Source: Aldehydirespirator sp965220345
GTDB taxonomy: Bacteria > Actinomycetota > Acidimicrobiia > Acidimicrobiales > Aldehydirespiratoraceae
Direction: 5' to 3'
Length of the DNA: 64,000 bases
NCBI GenBank assembly: GCA_965220345.1
Contig: OZ244822.1
Span: 620,001-684,000, forward strand
Made by a program: the position numbers and the translations under genes. Of the stretch, positions 26,119 through 32,763 are shown in pieces. The notes beneath the pieces were generated by a model. The model worked only from the letters and a program-made list of their open reading frames with translations. It did not search any database and was not told the DNA's origin. Position 1 is the stretch's first letter, and each line of letters opens with the position of its first letter.

Positions 26119-26160
26119 GAGCACCATTGACCAAAACGCCCCTTCGTTAGTTTGACTTGT
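26119..26160 (-). pseudogene. Possible relic of a second hsdR start
   Basis: Read on the minus strand, this segment encodes TSQTNEGAFWSMVL. It matches the beginning of the intact HsdR (TSQTNEEAF) at eight of nine positions, with mostly silent base differences. It overlaps the 3' end of the AlkB-like gene in another frame and has no continuing HsdR sequence. The match is short, so it is suggestive only. Confidence 0.4.
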
Positions 26161-26821
26161 CGCCGGGTGAATCCCCCGGTGCAGAAAAAGAAGGCTGAAC
26201 TGATTCGGTGGGGATAACAGTGCGAAAAGTGATTGAAACTCGTCGTTGACGCAGAGTCTTGTGACCGTTGAAAGTATCAGAACGCCTTTTGGCGATGACG
26301 TGACTCCACTTGGAACGGGCATCGCCGTAGAACAGCATGAGGCTGCGTGGCGACAGGCATTGCAGGTATTCGTCGCCGGTCTCGTCGCAAGAGAAGTTCA
26401 TGTTGATCGGCGAACCTAGGCTCACGGTCGCAACGACGGGGCCAAAGCAACCTCTGTCGATGTGGGGGGCGATCCCCTGCCCGGGCAAATATTCGTTGAT
26501 GATTGCTTGTTCGAATGGATGGTGCGGATCAAGCAGCTGCTGCACTTGCTGTGATGCTGTCTCACGTATCAAGGCCGACAATTGTGTCAGCCACTCAGGC
26601 AACGGCCCGATACGAGCCGTTTCATCAAGCCCTCGGCTGCTGTAGTCGTACTTATAGCCGAAGTGCATTACCCGTCGAGAGAGGTCCGTGAGCCACTCAG
26701 ACTTGTCGATATGAGCGAGTAGCCGCTCCTCTTCGACAACCGCCAAAAAATCAGGATGGTATTCAAGCCCTATCGGCGCAGCGGTTGCCTCAGCGTCTAT
26801 TAGCGATAGTTGCAGGCTCAT
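26147..26821 (-). CDS. AlkB-like 2-oxoglutarate/iron-dependent dioxygenase
   Basis: Oxidative demethylase family that repairs alkylated bases in DNA or RNA. The iron ligands are in the H-x-D motif (APHIDRGCFG) with the distal His in WSHVIAKR. The 2-oxoglutarate-binding arginine motif is RQRRVSITFR, and INEYLPGQGI is the usual preceding strand. It is 224 residues from the ATG at 26821, which has AGAGG about twelve bases upstream; an ATG at 26857 is possible. The last residues (GDKSN) run into DNA that resembles an hsdR start, so the tail may have changed by rearrangement. It sits upstream of hsdM on the same strand. Confidence 0.88.
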   Translation of the reverse strand: MSLQLSLIDAEATAAPIGLEYHPDFLAVVEEERLLAHIDKSEWLTDLSRRVMHFGYKYDYSSRGLDETARIGPLPEWLTQLSALIRETASQQVQQLLDPHHPFEQAIINEYLPGQGIAPHIDRGCFGPVVATVSLGSPINMNFSCDETGDEYLQCLSPRSLMLFYGDARSKWSHVIAKRRSDTFNGHKTLRQRRVSITFRTVIPTESVQPSFSAPGDSPGDKSN

Positions 26822-26880
26822 GTCCGCAAAATCCACCTCTCTGCTTGCACATTCCACGGTTCAGATTGCTGCACGGCGGA

Positions 26881-26946
26881 CTCCATCGGTGGATGCGAAG
26901 ATCGGCCATGATGGCCGATCGTACTACAAGCAACCAACCGATGGAG
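26881..26946. repeat. Nested inverted repeats before the IS30 relic
   Basis: Outer arms CTCCATCGGT (26881-26890) and ACCGATGGAG (26937-26946) are perfect complements. Inside them GATCGGCCAT (26900-26909) and ATGGCCGATC (26911-26920) form a tight palindrome. The block directly precedes the IS30-like reading frame and could be a terminal repeat or a palindromic target, which IS30 elements favour. Confidence 0.6.
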
Positions 26947-26953
26947 GTTCTTA

Positions 26954-27115
26954 TTGGCGGCAAAGCTGAGCTTTGACGAACGCGCCTGTATTGAGGCGTT
27001 CCAAACAGCGGGGGTTGATGCTCAACAGATAGCACGACAGCTGGGTCAGACTGTTTCGGCAATCTATCGGGAGTTGAAACGCAACTGTTGCGATAACGGT
27101 GGTTATGACGCGTCG
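26954..27115 (+). mobile_element. IS30-family transposase fragment (N-terminal helix-turn-helix)
   Basis: The frame encodes LSFDERACIEAFQTAGVDAQ...IARQLGQTVSAIYRELKRN, the N-terminal helix-turn-helix of IS30-family transposases. After about 54 residues homology stops and the frame runs into DNA matching hsdM on the other strand. The DDE catalytic domain is absent. It is a remnant, not an active element. Confidence 0.75.
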
Positions 27116-27117
27116 GT

Positions 27118-27240
27118 GCCGCCGATTCAAGCAGTTTGCTTCGCAGGCTGCCTGTTTTGGCCGTGTGCTCAGCAGCAGCAGCGAGGACTTGCTGCTTCGT
27201 GGGCGCAAGCACGCAGTCGAAATGCCGCACCGCCGTGAGT
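27118..27240 (-). pseudogene. hsdM relic, segment equivalent to codons about 38-76
   Basis: The minus strand encodes RHFDCVLAPTKQQVLAAAAE then HTAKTGSLRSKLLESAA. This aligns nearly residue for residue with the intact HsdM (RRFDCVLAPTKQQVLAAVTE, HKTKTGSLRSKLLEAAA). DNA identity ends abruptly at 27240. The preceding codons of the same relic reappear at 29030-29080, on the far side of the HNH gene. Confidence 0.85.
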
Positions 27241-27310
27241 CTTGGTGAGTGTTGAGGAACGCAGCTAGATGCGCAGGATCCCCTCTACTGATGTGTTTCG
27301 TGTCTTTAAA

Positions 27311-27328
27311 AACACTAACGTTAGTGTT
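27311..27328. promoter_or_regulatory. Perfect 18-base palindrome, possible operator
   Basis: AACACTAACGTTAGTGTT is a perfect palindrome located 27 bases upstream of the -35 element of the HNH gene, in AT-rich DNA. Its form suits a dimeric (for example TetR-like) regulator. No such regulator is encoded nearby. Confidence 0.5.
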
Positions 27329-27354
27329 CAGAAAATATTATTTTAGATTGAAAA

Positions 27355-27383
27355 TTGGTAATGTCACACCCCTAGTCTATACT
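27355..27383 (+). promoter_or_regulatory. Promoter of the HNH gene, probably giving a leaderless mRNA
   Basis: TTGGTA (27355-27360), 17 bases, TATACT (27378-27383). The ATG at 27391 lies 7 bases after the -10 box, so transcription should begin at or next to the start codon. There is no Shine-Dalgarno sequence. Leaderless mRNAs are common in actinobacteria. Confidence 0.65.
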
Positions 27384-27390
27384 ACTGTTT

Positions 27391-28848
27391 ATGATTATCG
27401 AAGTCGCCGAACGAGCCCGGGCAACAGCCAACGACTTGCTGGTTGCGATCAACACAGGTGCTGCGACCAGTAGTGAACTACGTGAAATGCTTGATGTCAC
27501 TCGCTGCACTGCTGCGGCTGTTAGCGCTGCGCAGACTGCGGCAGCAGAACTGATCGCCCAACGTGAATGCCACGGGGATGGTGGTGCAGAGATTCTGGCT
27601 TCGTCTGCCGGATTATCGCAACGAGAAGCTCGCAACCAGGTCAAAACCACACAAGCACTGAGCCAGATTCCGAGGTTGCGTGAAGCTGTGCAATCAGGTG
27701 ACGTGCCAGCAGCTAACGCCCGAAAACTCGCTGATGCGATCACTCGCACTAGTTCTGCGGCAGTCACGGATGCTGATGTGTTGTTGGATCAGGCATCCAC
27801 TATGCGGCCTGAGGTGTTCGCACGTAGCGCGCAACGCTGGATTCATGCTCAACAAGGCGACAACGGTGCATCAGAACACGCACGGCAGCGTGCCAGGCGT
27901 TTCTTGCAGATCTATGACACAGAAGACGGGATGGTGAACCTGCGAGCCCAGTTCGACAAAATCACCGGGCAACGTATTGGTAACCGACTACGTCACACAG
28001 CAGCCCAACTCTTCGCTGCTGACAAGAACCTGCCCGAAAGCGAGCGACGCGAGTTCACGCAATGCCTCGCAGATGCCCTAGACCGCCACACCACCAGCAG
28101 TCCCAGAAGCGTTGCTCGTGCGGGAGCCAGCAGCGCTGAGCTAGACGCTGATGGCATGGGCAACAGCGATCACTGCGGCAGCACTGAGCGAGAGGTAAGT
28201 GGTGGTTGGGTAGCTGACATCACCGTGCTGGCTCATGTTGATGATGCCACCCGCGAGTTGATTTATGAACTCTCAGACGGATCACAACTACCACCCGCAG
28301 TCGTTGAGGAACTGTCCTGCAATGCTCGCTGGAGCGGACTTATCTTTGACCGTCACGGAGACGCACTCTGGCGCACTCGGTCACGCCGCACAGTTACAGA
28401 AACCCAATGGCAAGCATTGCTTACTACCTATCGAGGCTGTTTTCACTGTGGTGCGTCACCAAGTATTTGTCAAGCGCATCACATCACCCCATATTCACAA
28501 GGCGGAGCCACCACACTTAAGAACCTGATCATGGTGTGCTGGAACTGTCACCACAGGATCCATCACGACAACTGGCAAATCCACAAACACTCAGACGGCA
28601 GCCATACCCTGCACCCACCCAACAACACAGTCAACCAACCCCGCCACGGGCCAGCCCACGCTGATGATCAACAAGAGCCATTACCAGAACCACCATCACT
28701 ACGCGGGCGATCCCCAGCCCGAACTCAAAATAAAACAAGCCGAATCAGAGGTAGGAGCAGAGACCCAGCCAGTAATCAAGACTCAACTAGCGACAACGCA
28801 GAAAAAAGCAAACTGACCCGAGACCCGGCCGCAGTCACGCTCTGGTGA
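27391..28848 (+). CDS. DUF222 / HNH endonuclease (13E12-repeat family)
   Basis: A 485-residue protein. The helical DUF222 domain (about 20-260, including GLSQREARNQVKTTQALSQI) precedes a C-terminal HNH nuclease: a CFHCGASPSICQAHHITPYS zinc/metal site, GGATTLKNLIMVC and WNCHHRIH. These proteins occur in many copies in actinobacteria and include the REP13E12 repeats of mycobacteria. Here the gene lies between two pieces of an hsdM relic, so it came in by insertion. The C-terminal 80 residues are disordered (Pro/Asn/Ser/Arg-rich). Composition is AT-richer than the core genes. It appears intact. Confidence 0.9.
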   Translation: MIIEVAERARATANDLLVAINTGAATSSELREMLDVTRCTAAAVSAAQTAAAELIAQRECHGDGGAEILASSAGLSQREARNQVKTTQALSQIPRLREAVQSGDVPAANARKLADAITRTSSAAVTDADVLLDQASTMRPEVFARSAQRWIHAQQGDNGASEHARQRARRFLQIYDTEDGMVNLRAQFDKITGQRIGNRLRHTAAQLFAADKNLPESERREFTQCLADALDRHTTSSPRSVARAGASSAELDADGMGNSDHCGSTEREVSGGWVADITVLAHVDDATRELIYELSDGSQLPPAVVEELSCNARWSGLIFDRHGDALWRTRSRRTVTETQWQALLTTYRGCFHCGASPSICQAHHITPYSQGGATTLKNLIMVCWNCHHRIHHDNWQIHKHSDGSHTLHPPNNTVNQPRHGPAHADDQQEPLPEPPSLRGRSPARTQNKTSRIRGRSRDPASNQDSTSDNAEKSKLTRDPAAVTLW

Positions 28849-28971
28849 ATGCTGTCGAAGTTGAAAACGGAGCCAAGGCTGGGACCCAACTGGAGACAGA
28901 ACAGAAAGGAGCAAACCGGAGAAAAAGCAAACTGGATAGAAACCCGGCCTCGTCCATACTCTGGTGACAGT
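28801..28971 (+). repeat. Direct duplication of the HNH gene 3' end
   Basis: The segment at about 28802-28850 (AAAAAGCAAACTG...ACCCGGCC...ACTCTGGTGA-like) recurs at about 28921-28969 with several substitutions, a spacing near 119 bases. The first copy holds the last codons and stop of the HNH gene and the second is noncoding. The rest of 28849-29029 shows no gene. Confidence 0.7.
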
Positions 28972-29029
28972 CAGGCGAGTTAGCGAACCCCGATCGGCAA
29001 TTTCCTAAAAGCTCGCTACGAACCTAAAC

Positions 29030-29090
29030 GCAGATGCCCTAAATGAACTGAGCTAGTTCGCTGTGAGTACGCGCGTTCACGACGCTGCTC
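29030..29090 (-). pseudogene. hsdM relic, 5' end (codons 1 to about 18)
   Basis: The minus strand from the GTG at 29080 encodes MNARTHSELAQFI and then a stop, against MNARTHGELARFIW in the intact HsdM. The DNA match begins near 29030 and extends a few bases beyond the start codon. The GTG overlaps the holB stop (GTGA). With 27118-27240 it forms one hsdM relic split by about 1.8 kb containing the HNH gene. Confidence 0.8.
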
Positions 29091-30453
29091 TTGTCAAAGT
29101 GTTTCGTTGAGGGTCATCTGGGGGTGTGGGGGGCAGGTCTAGAAGTAGGGACTGCAATGCCAGAGACTCATTGGGTGAGCGGATCAGGTTTTCGGCGGTG
29201 ATGCGCAAACGAGAAATAGCGGCCATGGCTGCTTCGGTTTGGGCTGACTCGATTTGGCTGGATGCTTCGGGAGGGTTGCTTGTCGAGGAGGATCGGATTT
29301 GTTCGCGGTAGCGGGCCGCCAGGGTGGCTAAACCGAAACGGATTTCGTCGTTACGGAACTGGCGCTGCTCACGTTTGTGCTGAGCTTCCACAGCGGCACG
29401 ACCCGAACCGCGCACGCCGTGCTCAGCCTCATGTGCGGCTAGCTTTTCTGCTTCCTGCAGGTGACGCTTCTTCAGGGTCTCAGCGGCTTCATCAATCAAA
29501 GCACGCAACTCTGCGCTCAGGATCGCTACAGCCGCGCCGCTGCCGTCAAGACGATCTGGCACGCTCCACCAAGCCTCACGACGAGTCATCACCCGCTCGT
29601 CAACCGCCAAGATCCGAGCTCGGGTGAGGTTGCCAGCACAAATCGCTGCCACCTGCAAGGCCCGCTGCTCACTCGCCAGACCTTCAGCGACTAGCACCGC
29701 AGCTATATCGGCTTCAGGCACCGCTCCGAAATCCACACGAACACAACGCGAGGCGATAGTGACGTGTTCGGGCAGCACCTGCTCAGCCAACACCACCCAG
29801 ACCAGCGAACCGGTCGGTTCTTCCACCGGTTTGAGCAGGGCAGCAGCAGCTTCAGCAGTAGCAGTATGGAATCGCTCAACGACAAGCACTTTGCGGTTCG
29901 TTTCAACTGGCGTGCGGGCAGCTTCAAGCAGCAAACTCTCAATATCTTCAACACGCAAACTACTTCCTGCTGGGTCAAGCACGAAGACATCAGGATGTTC
30001 TTCACGGGCAGCTAACCGGCGATGCCTGCCAGCCCGTGCATTGTCGGAAGCGGCTTGGTGGTCGGCTGCAACGATCAGCTCTCCCGCGAAGACAGCCGCA
30101 GCAGATCGCTTACCAGAACCTTGCGGCCCTACCAGCAAATAAGCATGCAACGGCGCAGCCACCGCTGCATTCAGCGCAGCAACCGCCCGCGACTGTCCCA
30201 CGACCACACGCCACGGATCAACATCGTCAGCGGCAGGCACCGCAGCATCGTCAGCTGCAGGCACCGCAACATCGTTGGCCGCATCAACAGGCACACCCTC
30301 AGGCGCAACCTCAGAGTCAGCCTCAAGCACAGGCTCAGACTTAGAGTCAGACACAGAGTCAGACCCAAATTCTGGCGCAACCTCATCACCATCTGCTGGC
30401 TCAAGGCCGAACTCAAACATGGATGGCGGCGGATGAGCTTCAGAGTCGGTCAT
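29077..30453 (-). CDS. holB: DNA polymerase III subunit delta'
   Basis: Clamp-loader subunit of the replicative polymerase. The core begins about residue 80 (DPWRVVVGQSRAVAALNAAV) with P-loop GPQGSGKR, then HPDVFVLDP, the delta' signature AAAALLKPVEEPTGSLVWVV and an SRC-like motif (ASRCVRVDF, AxRC form). The first 80 residues are an acidic low-complexity extension with tandem AVPAADD units, unusual for the family. The C-terminal part is an Arg/Glu-rich helix. Its last codons (RAAS-stop) coincide with the start of the hsdM relic, so the island boundary is at the gene's very end. Overlaps tmk by four bases. Confidence 0.93.
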   Translation of the reverse strand: MTDSEAHPPPSMFEFGLEPADGDEVAPEFGSDSVSDSKSEPVLEADSEVAPEGVPVDAANDVAVPAADDAAVPAADDVDPWRVVVGQSRAVAALNAAVAAPLHAYLLVGPQGSGKRSAAAVFAGELIVAADHQAASDNARAGRHRRLAAREEHPDVFVLDPAGSSLRVEDIESLLLEAARTPVETNRKVLVVERFHTATAEAAAALLKPVEEPTGSLVWVVLAEQVLPEHVTIASRCVRVDFGAVPEADIAAVLVAEGLASEQRALQVAAICAGNLTRARILAVDERVMTRREAWWSVPDRLDGSGAAVAILSAELRALIDEAAETLKKRHLQEAEKLAAHEAEHGVRGSGRAAVEAQHKREQRQFRNDEIRFGLATLAARYREQIRSSSTSNPPEASSQIESAQTEAAMAAISRLRITAENLIRSPNESLALQSLLLDLPPTPPDDPQRNTLTRAAS

Positions 30454-31088
30454 AAGTCAGGAATCTCGTCACTCAAGCCACTAAACCACTCCTTCACCGC
30501 TGCTTGCACACGGGCTGACACCTGCTCCTCGGAGCCTTCAGCGTCAACCACGAGCCAGCGGTAAGGCTCAGCTTTGGCCATGTTCAGATACCCAAGGCGA
30601 ACTCGTTCAAGAAAATCTTCGCCGCCCGATTCGAAACGATCTGGAAGCGGACCCAGCCTTGCCATCGCCAAAGCCACAGGAATATCTAGCAGCAGGTTCA
30701 GATCCGGCTCAACGCCACCGGTAGCGAAACGCATCAACGCCCGCAGCTGATACAGGTCAAGCCCGCGTCCGTATCCCTGATAAGCAAGGGTTGAAGCAGT
30801 GAAACGATCCGAAACCACGTTGCGGCCAGCATCTAGAGCAGGAGCAACGATCTCGGCGGTGTGCTGAGCCTTGTCGGCGATGATCAACAAAGCCTCGGTG
30901 CGGTCACTAAGTTTTTCATTAGCCGGATCAAGCAACAGCTTCCTAATAACCGCCCCGATTTCAGTGGCACCAAACTGGAACGTGCATACAGCCTCCAGCG
31001 AATCGGCTAGGAGCTTCGTCTGGGTGGATTTGCCAGACCCGTCGATTCCTTCCACAGCAATCAGCCAGCCAGGCACCACGGCTGTCAC
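30450..31088 (-). CDS. tmk: Thymidylate kinase
   Basis: Phosphorylates dTMP to dTDP for DNA synthesis. P-loop GIDGSGKST near the N-terminus, then the DR(Y/F) motif as VSDRFTASTLAYQGYGRGLD and the LLDIPVALAMARL segment. 212 residues is typical. A GTG start with the stop overlapping holB by four bases (ATGA) gives a coupled replication unit. It follows the MFS gene by two bases. Confidence 0.96.
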   Translation of the reverse strand: MTAVVPGWLIAVEGIDGSGKSTQTKLLADSLEAVCTFQFGATEIGAVIRKLLLDPANEKLSDRTEALLIIADKAQHTAEIVAPALDAGRNVVSDRFTASTLAYQGYGRGLDLYQLRALMRFATGGVEPDLNLLLDIPVALAMARLGPLPDRFESGGEDFLERVRLGYLNMAKAEPYRWLVVDAEGSEEQVSARVQAAVKEWFSGLSDEIPDL

Positions 31089-31090
31089 AG

Positions 31091-32719
31091 CTAGTTCGCC
31101 TCCTGTGGCACTTCAGTTGAGGTGCCACGACTCTTGGCTATGTCGGAATCATCAGCAGCAGCAATGTCATCTGCGCCGATGTCAGCGCCGCCGGAATCAT
31201 CGGCTGTGTCATCGCCGTCGGAATCAGCGCCACCGGAATCAGCGCCACCGACCCCGTCAATGGCGTAGACACTTGAACGCAGGCTCAAACTAGCGAGAAC
31301 CCCAGCAATGACGATTATCAATCCTGCCAACCACATCATCAAACGCACGCCCGGCAGTTCAACACGGGCACCCAACACCGACATAAATCCGTCCCACCAG
31401 CGCTGAGACAAGCGGTCCATCAAGTCGGCCAGCACACCGCCGACAGCCAACGCCAACAGCACACACAGCCGCACCAAAACAAGCAAAGCCGAAAACACAC
31501 GGCCACGGACTTCGTTATCAACATTTTCGTGCAACAACGTGAAACCGAGCACATAAGAAGGCCCGGCCATGCTCCCCAGAAGCACCACCAGCGGGATCAT
31601 CAACGACAAGCGATCCACCGAAGCCGCCGCCAACAAAACCACCCCGGCACCTATCAAAGCCGAAGTGAAACCCCGAGCCCGGTTGATGCGGTTCTGTAGC
31701 AGCGATGCTGACACCACCCCAACTGCCATGCCCACCCCCAGCGAGAACATCACGATATGGAAATCCGCTTCGCGCCCAACGATCACCTCATCAACGAATC
31801 GCGCACCCAACAAAAACACCATTCCTGCACCCATGACAGCGGTAGCCAAACCCACATTTACGGAGCGCACGATCGGGTTCTTGCCCACCAGCCGCCAGCC
31901 CTCGCGAAGCTCGCGCAGCGCACCGCCTAGATCAAGGCTGCCCCGACGCGCTGCTCGGCGTTCCTCAACCGGGCGGCTCGGGATAGAGATCCGCCAGATG
32001 ATCGCCGCAGTGATCAAAAACGACAAGCCATCCACATAAAAGGCCAAGCCTTCCTCGTTGAGACGCAATGTCGTCACCCAGCCTTCGTCGGATATGGCTT
32101 CAGCAGCTTTAGCCAAGAGCGCAGCCAGACCCGCAGCCACTGGAAACATTCCATATGCTGCTGCCACGTTGAGTGAGTTAGCTGAGGTGAGCTTGCTGCG
32201 AGGCACCAGATTAGGGACGGTTGCTTCTTTAGCAGGCTGCCACATCATGGTGAGCAACTCCAGCAGGACGCTGGCGATCACCAGCCCGACCAGAGTGTCG
32301 ACAAACGGCAGAGACACCAGCACCGCGGCACGACCTAGATCACAAACGATCATCACCCGCTTGCGGTTGAGACGATCAACGATCACCCCTACAGCAGTCG
32401 CCAAAAAGAAGCCTGGCGCTACTCGGGTGGCTAACACCAACGCTATAGCTGTGCTTCTTGATCCTTCGGGAGCGAGTTGATCAGCTAAAGCGATAGTAGC
32501 GAACAAGCCCAGCCAGTCGCCCACAGCCGACACCACCTGAGCGATCCAAAGCCTGAAGAACTCAGGTGTTCCAAATATTTGTTCCAAACGGCCCGCAGGG
32601 CGGACTGCGTCGAGTGCCTCATCAAGTCGAGAAGCCGCAGAACTATGCATGTGCTCACCATCGGCCAGCGCAGAATTGCGCGCCTTGTCGTCGCTGGCGA
32701 TCTCCTCGTTCACGTCCAC
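31091..32719 (-). CDS. MFS transporter with acidic C-terminal tail
   Basis: A 542-residue major facilitator of the MFS_3/enterobactin-exporter-like group. About twelve membrane helices span residues 35-470, with the loop motif VDRLNRKRVMIVCDLGRA (motif A) after helix 2. The last 60 or so residues are a cytoplasmic Asp/Gly/Ala-rich tail made of repeated GGADSGGADSDG-like units. The substrate is unknown. The gene sits between topA and tmk, an arrangement seen in several actinobacteria. GTG start at 32719. Confidence 0.88.
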   Translation of the reverse strand: MDVNEEIASDDKARNSALADGEHMHSSAASRLDEALDAVRPAGRLEQIFGTPEFFRLWIAQVVSAVGDWLGLFATIALADQLAPEGSRSTAIALVLATRVAPGFFLATAVGVIVDRLNRKRVMIVCDLGRAAVLVSLPFVDTLVGLVIASVLLELLTMMWQPAKEATVPNLVPRSKLTSANSLNVAAAYGMFPVAAGLAALLAKAAEAISDEGWVTTLRLNEEGLAFYVDGLSFLITAAIIWRISIPSRPVEERRAARRGSLDLGGALRELREGWRLVGKNPIVRSVNVGLATAVMGAGMVFLLGARFVDEVIVGREADFHIVMFSLGVGMAVGVVSASLLQNRINRARGFTSALIGAGVVLLAAASVDRLSLMIPLVVLLGSMAGPSYVLGFTLLHENVDNEVRGRVFSALLVLVRLCVLLALAVGGVLADLMDRLSQRWWDGFMSVLGARVELPGVRLMMWLAGLIIVIAGVLASLSLRSSVYAIDGVGGADSGGADSDGDDTADDSGGADIGADDIAAADDSDIAKSRGTSTEVPQEAN

Positions 32720-32763
32720 GAGGCTAGGTCTAGCGTGCTATCGGTGCAGGACATCAGCCCCGA

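Noticed and set aside
27118..27238. Continuation of the IS30-like reading frame as transposase
   Set aside because: This part matches hsdM on the opposite strand, so the open frame is accidental.
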